NCBI GenBank assembly: GCA_964458795.1
Contig: CAYWJW010000002.1
Location: 1-63,745, forward strand
Origin: JAJTHY01 sp964458795
GTDB taxonomy: Bacteria > Pseudomonadota > Alphaproteobacteria > Rickettsiales > Midichloriaceae
DNA length: 63,745 bases
Direction: 5' to 3'
Of this stretch, positions 37,011-45,020 are shown one piece after another. Both the position numbers and the translations under genes were made by a program. How positions within the stretch are numbered: the first letter of the stretch is position 1; every line of letters starts with the position of its first letter. The notes beneath the pieces are model-generated. The model ran no database searches and was not told where the DNA came from. It saw only the letters and a program-made list of their open reading frames with translations.

Positions 37011-37171
37011 ATACCAAGACCCATAAATAATTAAGGGAATGTGCGATAGATTTTGGTTTTTTGGGAAGTCGCGGAACACCTATAATATTGTACATATTTT
37101 AGGTGTTCCACGACGACTAAAAAAATCAAAAGATGAGGCGCATTCCCTTAATTATTTGTGGGTCTTGGTAT
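37011..37171. mobile_element. 161-bp palindromic MITE-like element
   Basis: The terminal inverted repeats are about 35 bp with only two or three differences (left end ATACCAAGACCCATAAATAA, right end reads the same on the other strand). Inner parts also pair (GGAACACCTA at 37073 with TAGGTGTTCC at 37100), so nearly the whole element folds on itself. If the repeat is taken to begin at CCAAGACC, both ends are flanked by TA, as in IS630/Tc1-type insertion. It has no coding capacity. It lies between the patatin gene and plsY. Confidence 0.8.
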
Positions 37172-37186
37172 AAGAGGGATTTGCTG

Positions 37187-37795
37187 TTATAATTTAAATT
37201 CCTTGCCTTCTATAATACGCTTGATATTTGAAGCGTGATTTATGAAGATCAATATTGATAAAAGTAATACTAAAATGCTTATATAATAGTTATATGCAAA
37301 TATTGCCGCAAATGTAAGTATTGCCATCATAATCAGAGAAGAGAGAGACGATACATGAATTGTAAAGAATATCATTATCCAAACGGCAATACCTAAAAAA
37401 CCTAAAAGTGGTGCTAGATATAGTATTACAGCCACAGAGGTTGCTACCCCTTTGCCGCCTTTGAAGTGAAGCCATACAGGGAATACATGCCCAATTACTG
37501 CAGCAAAGGCACTTAAACTTAAAGCTATTTGGTAGAATTCAGTATCTAACTCATGAATTAGCATTTCTTGAGTTAATAGAATTGCTAGCACGCCTTTGAG
37601 AGAATCAAAGACAAGAGTGAAGAATCCTATAAGCTTTCCTCCTGCCCTAACGGCATTTGTAGCTCCTATATTGCCTGACCCTAGTGTACGTATATCGGTT
37701 TTTTTGAAAACTTTAATTAGTATTAACCCAAATGGTATTGAGCCGCATAGATATGAAACTGCTAAGATGACCAATATAGTAGTTAAGTGTTCCAT
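37187..37795 (-). CDS. plsY: Glycerol-3-phosphate acyltransferase PlsY
   Basis: Integral membrane acyltransferase using acyl-phosphate, the first step of phospholipid synthesis. 202 aa with about five TM helices. Motifs: YLCGSIPFGLI, RTLGSGNIGATNAVRAGGK (about residues 35-53) and LHFKGGKGVATSVAV near 110. 14 bp after hslU on the same strand. Confidence 0.95.
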   Translation of the reverse strand: MEHLTTILVILAVSYLCGSIPFGLILIKVFKKTDIRTLGSGNIGATNAVRAGGKLIGFFTLVFDSLKGVLAILLTQEMLIHELDTEFYQIALSLSAFAAVIGHVFPVWLHFKGGKGVATSVAVILYLAPLLGFLGIAVWIMIFFTIHVSSLSSLIMMAILTFAAIFAYNYYISILVLLLSILIFINHASNIKRIIEGKEFKL

Positions 37796-37809
37796 ATTTA
37801 AAATACCAA

Positions 37810-39162
37810 TTAAAGAATAAACTTACTCAAATCCGTATTGCGACGTAGGTTAGATAGGTTCTTTTCTACGTAGCTTGCATCAATATCAATAGTTATATTT
37901 GGCGTGTCACTAGCGTTGAAACTTACACCTTCGAGCAGCTTTTCTAATATTGTGTGCAAGCGTCTTGCTCCTATATTCTCTACTTCTTTATTAATCTCGG
38001 TTGCTATGCGAGCAATAGATTTAATCCCACTTTCGATGAAATTAAGCTCAACTTTTTCCACATTAAATAGTGCTGAATACTGTTTCAACAAGCTATGCTT
38101 TGGTTCTTTCAGAATTCTAGCCAGGTCTTCTTCATCCAATGATTTTAGCTCCACACGTATAGGTAGTCTTCCCTGAAGCTCCGGCAACAAATCGGATGGT
38201 TTAGCTAAATGGAAAGCGCCTGAGGCTATAAATAATATATGGTCAGTTTTAACAGCGCCGTATTTTGTGGTAACGGTCGAGCCTTCAAGCAAAGGTAATA
38301 AATCGCGTTGAACTCCCTCTCGGCTTACTTCGCCTTTGCCACCACTGCCTTCGCTGCCGCGTGAGCATATTTTATCGATCTCATCTAAGAACACTATTCC
38401 ATCATTTTCCACAAGGCTAATAGCATCTCGAATCATTTGTTCTTCGTCTACGAGCTTGTCGCTTTCTTCTCTAAGTACAAGTTTGTACGCCTCCTTCACT
38501 TTCATACGAGCTCTTTTTGTTTTGGCTCCACCCAGCGCTTTGGAAAGCATATCGCCAATGTTTAGCACGCCCATTTGTCCGCCAGGCATGCCGGGAATAT
38601 CATAAAATGGGGATGCAGTATTTGGTGGATTATCGGCTACAGTAATCTCTATTTCGGTGTCTTCTAGCTCACCTTTTTTAAGACGCGCACGAAACTTTTC
38701 TTTGGTTTCATCAGATGAGCTTTCTCCTACTAGAGCCTCAACTATTCTGTCTTCAGTAGCTTTTTCTGCTTCTATCGCGACTTTATAACGGAAGTCTTCT
38801 TTTGTCATATTTACAGCAATATCTACCAAGTCTCTTATGATAGAGTCCACATCACGACCTACATAACCAACTTCGGTGAATTTAGTAGCTTCAACTTTAA
38901 GAAATGGTGCCTTAAGCATGCGCGCGGAACGCCTTGCAATCTCAGTTTTACCTACACCTGTGGGGCCTACCATCAATATGTTATGGGGGTATATCTCATC
39001 TCTAATTTCTGGAGCTACTTGTTTTCTGCGCCAACGATTTCTAAGCGCAATGGCCACTGCGCGCTTAGCATCTTGTTGACCAACTACATGTTTATCAAAT
39101 TCAGCAACAATCTCTTTAGGCGTTAGCTCAGCCTTGTGCAGTACTAATTTTCTTTTCGGCAC
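37810..39162 (-). CDS. hslU: ATP-dependent protease ATPase subunit HslU
   Basis: AAA+ unfoldase for the HslV peptidase. 450 aa. Walker A GPTGVGKT is at residues 66-73, VGYVGRDVDSIIRDL near 98, Walker B IVFLDEIDKI near 255, and the C-terminal RRLHTILEKLLE and sensor regions near 400. The tail, LSKFIL, matches the HslV-docking end of the family. Normally hslV is directly upstream; here that place is taken by a CDF-type membrane gene overlapping by 35 bp, and no hslV is in the window. Confidence 0.96.
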   Translation of the reverse strand: MPKRKLVLHKAELTPKEIVAEFDKHVVGQQDAKRAVAIALRNRWRRKQVAPEIRDEIYPHNILMVGPTGVGKTEIARRSARMLKAPFLKVEATKFTEVGYVGRDVDSIIRDLVDIAVNMTKEDFRYKVAIEAEKATEDRIVEALVGESSSDETKEKFRARLKKGELEDTEIEITVADNPPNTASPFYDIPGMPGGQMGVLNIGDMLSKALGGAKTKRARMKVKEAYKLVLREESDKLVDEEQMIRDAISLVENDGIVFLDEIDKICSRGSEGSGGKGEVSREGVQRDLLPLLEGSTVTTKYGAVKTDHILFIASGAFHLAKPSDLLPELQGRLPIRVELKSLDEEDLARILKEPKHSLLKQYSALFNVEKVELNFIESGIKSIARIATEINKEVENIGARRLHTILEKLLEGVSFNASDTPNITIDIDASYVEKNLSNLRRNTDLSKFIL

Positions 39163-39760
39163 TTGATTCTCTTATTTCTTTAATTGCTTTTCTTAAGATA
39201 GTTAGGGCTCCATAGATTGCAATACTAACAATAACAAAAGCTGCAATAATATCGGGAATTATGGAGTTGGTTATCATAACAAAATACGAAGCTATTACGG
39301 TGAGTGAGTTGCTAATGAGATCATTAATAGTGCAAACCCACACAGATATTTGATTGCTATCGCCATTTCGGAACTTATAAAGATAATACACACACACTAG
39401 GTGAGACGCTATACCTAAACTTCCTGAGAGCACCATGATCTGGTAATCTGGTGGCACACCTTCTTTAATGCGAATAACCGTGTATACAATAACTAAAAGA
39501 CTGAACACTATCATCGTGACAGCTTTAGCAATAGATACGGTCGCCCTAATAGACTTAGCCTTGGTTAATACATACATACTTAGAGCATAGCTTGCAGCAT
39601 CGCCTATAAAATCTATAGAATCAGCCATAACTGCGCTTGATTTACCAAGTATTGCAGCAGTGAAAGATACAATAAACATAAAAATATGAATGCCAAATAC
39701 TACACAAAGTGCATATCTGTATTCCGCTAATTCAGCCTTATTTTTAAATGTATCAGTCAT
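39128..39760 (-). CDS. CDF-type cation transporter, membrane domain only
   Basis: 210 aa with about six TM segments. The binding-site patterns of cation diffusion facilitators are visible: ADSIDFIGDAASYALSMYV (TM2, Asp pair near residues 50-54) and VCTINDLISNSLTVIAS (TM5, near 145). The protein ends soon after TM6 and lacks the usual C-terminal cytoplasmic ferredoxin-like domain. The substrate metal is unknown. It overlaps hslU by 35 bp. Confidence 0.72.
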   Translation of the reverse strand: MTDTFKNKAELAEYRYALCVVFGIHIFMFIVSFTAAILGKSSAVMADSIDFIGDAASYALSMYVLTKAKSIRATVSIAKAVTMIVFSLLVIVYTVIRIKEGVPPDYQIMVLSGSLGIASHLVCVYYLYKFRNGDSNQISVWVCTINDLISNSLTVIASYFVMITNSIIPDIIAAFVIVSIAIYGALTILRKAIKEIRESSAEKKISTAQG

Positions 39761-39851
39761 CTATTTAAAATTTTTACAAACAGTTATTGGTATGTTAGTT
39801 TTAATCATAAGGCATTTTAACCTAAAAATATCAAAAACGGAAGGATTTTGC

Positions 39852-41030
39852 ATGGAAAATATACAGGTAGCTATTGTTGCAGCAAAACGTACGGCTATAG
39901 GGAGTTTTATGGGGTCGCTCGCGACAGTGCCTGCGCATAAGCTGGGAGAAGCGGTGATTAGGCAAGTGATAATAGATGCAGATGTAAAGCCTGAGGAAGT
40001 ATCTGAGGTGATTATGGGGCAAATTCTGACTGCTGGTTCTGGGCAAAATCCCGCACGCCAAGCGGCAATGGCTGCGGGTATTCCCAAAGAGGTGCCTTCC
40101 TTAGTGGTCAATCAAGTATGTGGGTCAGGTTTGCGTTCAGTGGTTATTGGAGCTCAGGCTATTATGCTAGGGGCTTCAAAAATTATCATAGCCGGCGGGC
40201 AAGAAAGCATGAGCTTAGCCCCCCATGCCATATATATGAGAGGTCATAGAATGGGTAATGTCGAAGCTGTGGATACCATGCTTAAGGATGGTCTTATGGA
40301 CATCTTCAATAATTATCATATGGGTATTACTGCTGAGAATATTGCTGAGCAGTTTGGTATCACTAGAGAACAGCAAGATGAGTTTTCAGCAAACTCGCAG
40401 AACAAGGCCGAACGTGCACAAAGAGAAGGTAAATTTCAGGCTGAGATTGTGCCAGTTAAGGTAATGGTTAGGAAAGAGGAGATAGAATTCAAAACCGATG
40501 AATTTGTTCGACATGACGTAAAAGTTGCAGAGTTAGCCAAGCTTCGTCCTGCTTTCAAAAAAGAGGGTACCGTAACCGCTGGCAATTCAAGCGGTATAAA
40601 TGATGGTGCTGCTGCGGTACTACTTGTGTCGCTTGAAGAAGCAAAAAAGCGCGGCCTTAAGGTTTTAGGTATAATTAAAAGCTTTGCACAGGCAGGCGTG
40701 GCTCCAGAAATTATGGGTATTGGTCCAGTAGAGGCATCAAGGCAAGCTCTTGAGGTGGCAGGATGGAAAGTTTCTGATCTCGACTTAATCGAGGCTAATG
40801 AAGCGTTTGCATCTCAAGCTTGCTATGTCAATAAGGAGATGGGGTGGGATGCAAATAAAGTTAATGTAAGCGGTGGTGCTGTTGCACTAGGTCACCCAAT
40901 AGGGGCTTCGGGTGCTAGGATCCTTGTAACTTTACTGCACGAAATGGGCAGGCGCAATGTTAAAAAGGGCTTGGCAACTCTTTGTATAGGTGGCGGTATG
41001 GGTATTGCAATGTGTATAGAAAGAACTTAA
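39852..41030 (+). CDS. phaA: Acetyl-CoA C-acetyltransferase (thiolase)
   Basis: 392 aa from ATG 39852; the open frame begins at 39690, but homology starts here. Biosynthetic-type thiolase condensing two acetyl-CoA. The nucleophile is Cys90 in NQVCGSGLRS, the second-site His in GHPIGASGARILVTLL, and the catalytic Cys in ATLCIGGGMG. EANEAFASQAC is also present. No phaB or phaC is adjacent, so the pathway (polyhydroxybutyrate, isoprenoid or degradation) is open. Confidence 0.94.
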   Translation: MENIQVAIVAAKRTAIGSFMGSLATVPAHKLGEAVIRQVIIDADVKPEEVSEVIMGQILTAGSGQNPARQAAMAAGIPKEVPSLVVNQVCGSGLRSVVIGAQAIMLGASKIIIAGGQESMSLAPHAIYMRGHRMGNVEAVDTMLKDGLMDIFNNYHMGITAENIAEQFGITREQQDEFSANSQNKAERAQREGKFQAEIVPVKVMVRKEEIEFKTDEFVRHDVKVAELAKLRPAFKKEGTVTAGNSSGINDGAAAVLLVSLEEAKKRGLKVLGIIKSFAQAGVAPEIMGIGPVEASRQALEVAGWKVSDLDLIEANEAFASQACYVNKEMGWDANKVNVSGGAVALGHPIGASGARILVTLLHEMGRRNVKKGLATLCIGGGMGIAMCIERT

Positions 41031-41086
41031 CTATTTCCAAGACCATCTTGATGAAACGCCAAAACTTTGAAATCTGTTAGTTAGCG

Positions 41087-41106
41087 ATGCTGAATAAATT
41101 CAGCAT
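41087..41106. terminator. Palindromic hairpin after thiolase gene
   Basis: ATGCTGAATAAATTCAGCAT is a perfect 8-bp stem with a TAAA loop, 57 bp past the thiolase stop. The word resembles short dispersed palindromes common in rickettsial intergenic DNA, so it may be a REP-like element serving as a terminator. There is no clear T tract after it. Confidence 0.45.
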
Positions 41107-41128
41107 GACAAGCTTTAATTCCATGCAA

Positions 41129-41144
41129 TTAACCTTTTATTAAC
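41129..41144 (+). promoter_or_regulatory. CtrA box upstream of 159-aa gene
   Basis: TTAACCTTTTATTAAC fits the full alphaproteobacterial CtrA site TTAA-N7-TTAA exactly. It ends 45 bp before the ATG at 41190. A very similar site at 41710 has the same relation to the next gene, with identical flanks (ATTAACC and TTTATTAACACT). Cell-cycle control by CtrA is inferred. Confidence 0.72.
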
Positions 41145-41189
41145 ACTTTGCGGGTAGTATGGGTATTAATTGGGTGTTGGAGATTGGTC

Positions 41190-41669
41190 ATGACAGCGGA
41201 AAATAACTTTGCACAGAATCTTAAAACCATAGCTATAGCTGGAGATGTAGAAAAACTTGAGCTGCTTTTGCGTGGGTTTAACAAACAGCTGCACCAGGCA
41301 GTTGTAGAAGAAGTGTTTGATGAACTATATACAAAGCTCGATAGTGGGCAAAATGTTGACCAAATAATAGATGTATTGAGGGTGCTCTATCCAATTATGG
41401 GCAGAGACAAGGCACTTGAGAGGACTGTGAGCAAAGCTCCGGATGTTGAAGTTCATCTTGCAGTAGGAGCATCCTTTGATGAATGGAATGCTGCAGATAA
41501 AAAAGCGAGGAAGCTTGAAGAGGATCGCATAAGGGGTGATCTGAGCGATGATTTCGGTGCTAATCCTACATATCAGGTGAATCCTAAGCACCAGGATATA
41601 GTAAGTGACATACTTGATAAAGCTGAAGGCAAGGCACATGTGCATTCTAAATCTGTGCGCAGAAAATGA
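41190..41669 (+). CDS. Hypothetical 159-aa soluble protein, CtrA-linked
   Basis: Not recognised. The start at ATG 41190 has a GGAG eight bases upstream; the frame also extends to 41148, which would put the start inside the promoter. The helical N-terminal half (NLKTIAIAGDVEKLELLLRG, an ankyrin-like single helix pair) is followed by a charged, Asp/Lys-rich C-terminus ending KSVRRK. The N-terminus loosely matches the 'TQAIRDNNSTVVLSMMEKRL' segment of the neighbouring large protein in style, suggesting a related small repeat module. It shares a promoter type with the next gene and may be a companion effector or regulator. Confidence 0.62.
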   Translation: MTAENNFAQNLKTIAIAGDVEKLELLLRGFNKQLHQAVVEEVFDELYTKLDSGQNVDQIIDVLRVLYPIMGRDKALERTVSKAPDVEVHLAVGASFDEWNAADKKARKLEEDRIRGDLSDDFGANPTYQVNPKHQDIVSDILDKAEGKAHVHSKSVRRK

Positions 41670-41709
41670 TTTCCATTAAGTGGAAATATATTGTAAATAA
41701 AATGTGCGA

Positions 41710-41725
41710 TTAACCATTTATTAAC
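41710..41725 (+). promoter_or_regulatory. CtrA box upstream of large coiled-coil gene
   Basis: TTAACCATTTATTAAC is a perfect TTAA-N7-TTAA CtrA site, with a TATAAT at 41742-41747 suitably placed as a -10 element. It ends 49 bp before the ATG at 41775. An overlap of CtrA box and -35 region is the usual arrangement of CtrA-activated promoters. Confidence 0.75.
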
Positions 41726-41774
41726 ACTCTTTTACTACTCTTATAATGGTATTTAAGTATGTAGAGGGTGAGAT

Positions 41775-43151
41775 ATGGATGAGAAGCAGCGGCAACAAGG
41801 GCTCGAAAGACTTAAAAGGATGGGGGTATCTGTGAAGCAAGAACAAGGACAAGAGCAGGAGAAGCAGCGGGCTGAGGTCGAAGCTGAGAGAGCGCGTGAA
41901 GCAGAAGAGAAAGCTCAAGCAAAAGTTGCTGAAGGAAGAAGGGAGGCCGCCAAAAAAGCTCAGATAAAAAAGGGAGCTGATGCGGTTGCAGTAGAGAATG
42001 CAGAAGAAGTAGTAGAACAGGTGCGGGAACGGAATAAAGAACAAGCCAGGAAGCGCCAGGAAGCAGCTGAGAAGGGGCGGGCAGAACCTGCTCAAGCTGT
42101 GGAGGCGAAGGTAGAAGGGCAAGATGTAGGAAAGCAACAGGAAGAAGCAGCAAAGCGTGCAGCTCAAGAGGCGGCAGAGAGAGAGGCTGAAGAGAGAAGG
42201 CAACAAGAACGACTTCAGCAAGAGCAGCAAGAATTGGAAAGGCAGCAGAAATTAAAGCAGGACCTAGAGGCGCAGCAGGCGGCTGAGGCGGCAGCGCGTG
42301 TTCAAGGCGCGGAGGCGCAGCAGGCGGCTGAGGCGGCAGCGCGTGTTCAAGGCGCGGAGGCGAAGCAGCCAGAGGTTGAAAAGCGGCAAGCTATAGAAGT
42401 AGGTGGCACGGAAGTAGAAGAAAAGGTAGTAGAAAATGTGGAAGTTGAGCAATCTGCTGAAGAAAAGGCGCGAATAAAGAGAGAAGGCTTGGTACGAGAG
42501 CTTGCGCAGAAGGAACAAGAACTACGTGAAATGCGAGAAATGGATGAGAGGCGAAAGCGTGACTTGGAATCGCTTATGGGAAAGCCAGAACCATCGGAAG
42601 AAGAACTCTCTTTTTCCAAGCGATTAACTCAAGCTATAAGAGATAACAATTCGACGGTGGTGCTTTCAATGATGGAAAAGCGTCTTACCTCGGAAGAACA
42701 AAGCTTTGTAAATGGAGCATATGTAACAACTTTTAACGATATGCTTACTTCAGAAGATACATCAAAAATGATCATACTTAAAGCTTTAGATGCCGCTATA
42801 GATAAAAGTGAAAAAGAAGCGCTTAATGTCCAAGTATTTCAAAATGCACTAGGAAAAGATGAAGATACACTAAAGTATATAAGAAGAACAGAAAGGTTTA
42901 AGAGGCGTGATGGTGAAGAGTTGGATATATTTTATGGGCGTACCGATGCTAACGTTAAGGATGTTATGCAGCAAAGAAAAGTGGCAAAAGAGGCGGAAGA
43001 AAAAGCTGCGCGTGATGCAGCAAAACCACGAGGTACTACTGAAGGGTTGCTGGAGCCGTTATTGGCCCCTGGCGAAATAGTAGAAGAGGAAGATCTTGAC
43101 CTTGGGGTAGATGATAAAGGTGCAGGAACTGGGATACCAGTACCAACGTGA
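41775..43151 (+). CDS. Coiled-coil protein, 5' part of a gene split by TGA
   Basis: 458 codons before an in-frame TGA (43149-43151). A strong ribosome-binding region (GAGGGTGAG) precedes ATG 41775. Residues about 1-260 are an extreme Glu/Lys/Gln/Ala/Arg coiled coil with a tandem 15-residue repeat (AQQAAEAAARVQGAE). Residues about 275-400 form a compact helical domain (FSKRLTQAIRDNN, SFVNGAYVTTFNDM, LDAAIDKSEKEALN), then an acidic Pro/Gly tail. The frame stays open after the TGA to 44732, so the natural gene probably had 985 codons. Long coiled coils are typical of type IV secreted effectors in Rickettsiales, but no secretion signal is proven. Confidence 0.8.
   Translation: MDEKQRQQGLERLKRMGVSVKQEQGQEQEKQRAEVEAERAREAEEKAQAKVAEGRREAAKKAQIKKGADAVAVENAEEVVEQVRERNKEQARKRQEAAEKGRAEPAQAVEAKVEGQDVGKQQEEAAKRAAQEAAEREAEERRQQERLQQEQQELERQQKLKQDLEAQQAAEAAARVQGAEAQQAAEAAARVQGAEAKQPEVEKRQAIEVGGTEVEEKVVENVEVEQSAEEKARIKREGLVRELAQKEQELREMREMDERRKRDLESLMGKPEPSEEELSFSKRLTQAIRDNNSTVVLSMMEKRLTSEEQSFVNGAYVTTFNDMLTSEDTSKMIILKALDAAIDKSEKEALNVQVFQNALGKDEDTLKYIRRTERFKRRDGEELDIFYGRTDANVKDVMQQRKVAKEAEEKAARDAAKPRGTTEGLLEPLLAPGEIVEEEDLDLGVDDKGAGTGIPVPT
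42267..42356 (+). repeat. Two 45-bp tandem repeats in coiled-coil gene
   Basis: Two identical 45-bp units (42267-42311 and 42312-42356) encode 15 residues each within the coiled coil; a third begins at 42357 and diverges. The GC content is visibly higher than in the surroundings. The in-frame length suggests recent duplication with the coiled-coil phase largely kept. Confidence 0.85.
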
Positions 43152-43358
43152 TCTCCATCTCCATCTCCATCTCCATCTCCATCTCCACCACCACCACCAT
43201 CTCCATCTCCACCACCACCACCACCGCCTCCGCCACCAGCTACAGGAGGGGGTGTTCGGACGCCATCACCACCACTTGCAGGAAGGCCAGAGCCTGCTGA
43301 AGAAGATAGAGTTGCTAAATTAAGGGCTAGAATCGAAGGGTTAGAAAGTAGTGAACAA
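43152..43358 (+). other. Open Ser-Pro/Pro linker between split gene halves
   Basis: Directly after the TGA the same frame reads Ser-Pro dipeptides from a CCATCT hexanucleotide repeat (43152-43184), then Pro runs (43185-43228), then ATGGGVRTPSPPLAGRPEP and a charged helix up to 43358. There is no stop in 207 bp. Coding character is kept, so the stop is either recent, an assembly error in a repeat, or read through. The repeat unit is 6 bp, so slippage would change linker length without changing frame. Confidence 0.75.
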
Positions 43359-44732
43359 TTGACGCTTGCTAAGCTGCAAGCCGCAGGAAACGAAGCTGCT
43401 AGGAAGGAGTTAATTAGAAAGCAGCTTTTAAGCAATATGAAAGCTTCAGAACCTAAGAATCAAAAGGCTAAGGACTTGCTAGACAGTAAGGTGGAAGCTA
43501 TTTACAAAGAGTTTTATGACGACTCAGACAACGCTCGCGCAGACAAAAAGGATGAAGCTCTTAATGCGGCATTGGACAAAGTATGTGACCCTATATTGTT
43601 GCAAGCCTATTTATGCCAAATTTCCGGTAGGCCATATGATGTGGCCTCTGAAGGCGATGCCGCAGCCGTTAAGAGATATAGAGATGATGCAGTAGAGGCT
43701 TTTGCTACACCTGGTGGTATAACCCAAACTAATATAGAAGATGCCTTAGAGTTTGAAAGTAATCAAAATACATGGGGGACTTGGGGCAACCCTTGGTATA
43801 AAATAGGTAGAACTTTATCAGGGTTACCATATGGTCTGGCTCGCATACCTGGAAATGTTGCCACTAACATTGCGGATTTAGTAAGCGGAAGCCCGGTGGC
43901 TAGCGCATTTTGGGGTTCGGCTATACTTGTTGGCGTTAGCATGATTTTCCCAGGTGCCTTGCCATTTGCAATACTTTATGGAGCTGCCATAGTGCTTACC
44001 ACGGCGATAGTATCAGGGATAAAGGCGATTAATGATACTGGACCTGGCAAAATAGCCTTCAAGGCACTGGGTGTGTTAGGGAGCTTCCCGCTTGATTTAG
44101 CTGTAACACTCTTGGTAGGTATGACCGCAATAGTATCTTCGATATCTAGTGGTAAAACCATCGCAGAAACTATGGATCAAATAGGGTATAAACCATTTGC
44201 GATCGGAAGAGCAATACTCGCAGAAAGTCCACCTATTAAGCCTAAAAACTTTAATGAGCACTATAACAAGTCTGCTGTTGATAATGCTAGTGAGAAGGCC
44301 GAGATTAATAGAGGGTTTAATGATCTATCAACGGAAGAGCAAACTAAAGCTTTCGGTGATAAAGCTATAAGTAAGCACCTGGAAGCTGAGGGTATTCTTA
44401 AAGTGAAGCTAGAGGAGTTCTTCAGTAGAAACCCATCAGAAGCTCAGGTGAAGACGATGCTAACCGGCAACCCTGAACTTCAGAGCTTTATAGAAGCAGA
44501 TGCCGCTCTTAAAGCTCAGCTAGCTAAAATCCTCCCACCAGGGCCAGCAGTTACGTCTGGGGTAGACCCAGCAGTTGCCGCAGCTGATAAAGCGCGACGA
44601 GAGGCAGCTGCTGCTGTTGTAGGTCTCAGCGAAGGAGAGATTGGTGCGAGAGGGAGGAGTGAAGAACGAAGGCCAGCAGCAGAAAGAGAAGTACATAAGA
44701 GAAGCCATTCTGAGCCGCCTCGTGGACTCTAA
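43359..44732 (+). CDS. Membrane-hairpin protein, 3' part of the split gene
   Basis: 457 codons in the same frame as the 5' part. The nominal start is a TTG; the first ATG is 43437, and neither has a convincing ribosome-binding site, which argues against independent translation. A helical charged region (about 1-150) leads to a hydrophobic cluster at about 165-270 (SAFWGSAILVGVSMIFPGAL, FAILYGAAIVLTTAIVSGI, LAVTLLVGMTAIVSSI). A helical tail with Ala/Glu/Lys-rich segments follows, and a basic end (KRSHSEPPRGL). The hydrophobic cluster would insert in a membrane, possibly of the host. No homologue recognised. Confidence 0.65.
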   Translation: MTLAKLQAAGNEAARKELIRKQLLSNMKASEPKNQKAKDLLDSKVEAIYKEFYDDSDNARADKKDEALNAALDKVCDPILLQAYLCQISGRPYDVASEGDAAAVKRYRDDAVEAFATPGGITQTNIEDALEFESNQNTWGTWGNPWYKIGRTLSGLPYGLARIPGNVATNIADLVSGSPVASAFWGSAILVGVSMIFPGALPFAILYGAAIVLTTAIVSGIKAINDTGPGKIAFKALGVLGSFPLDLAVTLLVGMTAIVSSISSGKTIAETMDQIGYKPFAIGRAILAESPPIKPKNFNEHYNKSAVDNASEKAEINRGFNDLSTEEQTKAFGDKAISKHLEAEGILKVKLEEFFSRNPSEAQVKTMLTGNPELQSFIEADAALKAQLAKILPPGPAVTSGVDPAVAAADKARREAAAAVVGLSEGEIGARGRSEERRPAAEREVHKRSHSEPPRGL

Positions 44733-44856
44733 GGGAATGTTCACAGGGTTAATCTATGTATCTAGCTGCCTTCCTGACTCCCCGCGTCGCTACGTGAGGA
44801 CCCAGAAAGGTAAGAAGTTGTGATGATATTGTGATTGAAGTAAACCTCTCTACCCT

Positions 44857-44886
44857 ATTTTTCACCTGTTAAAATAGGTGAAAAAT
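44857..44886. terminator. Terminator hairpin after the split gene
   Basis: Arms ATTTTTCACCT and AGGTGAAAAAT (11 bp, perfect) with an 8-base loop; the T/A tracts on both sides allow termination in either direction. It lies 125 bp after the stop at 44732. The rest of the 288-bp gap before 45021 holds the repeat at 44896 and no other recognised feature. Confidence 0.75.
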
Positions 44887-44895
44887 ATTTCACGC

Positions 44896-44950
44896 AGGGA
44901 CTTCCATCCACCCTTACGAGTCAAGTATACTAATAAATATAAGATCAGAG
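44896..44950 (+). repeat. Imperfect repeat, copy 2 (partner 3249-3300)
   Basis: Shares AGGGACTTCCAT at its start and an ATATAAGAT block at its end with the copy at 3249, with a diverged middle. It ends 70 bp before the ATG of the flavoprotein at 45021. The function is unknown. Confidence 0.45.
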
Positions 44951-45020
44951 AGGTATAGTTATAGACGACAGAAAACTTAGTCTTATGATCGGCGGGTAAA
45001 GTTTCAAATTTGAGGAGTAT

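Noticed and set aside
41721..42619. Long minus-strand open frames opposite the coiled-coil gene
   Set aside because: They are Leu/Ser-rich complements of Glu/Lys/Gln-rich codons, lack ribosome-binding sites and show no domains; they are artefacts of the biased plus-strand gene.
43149..43151. TGA reassigned to tryptophan
   Set aside because: Several conserved genes in the window (ribF, yejE) end naturally in TGA at the expected length, so TGA is a normal stop here.
43152..43226. Regular short repeats resembling an array (CCATCT units)
   Set aside because: The units are 6 bp, contiguous and in frame with the flanking coding sequence, giving Ser-Pro dipeptides. There are no spacers, so it is not a CRISPR array.
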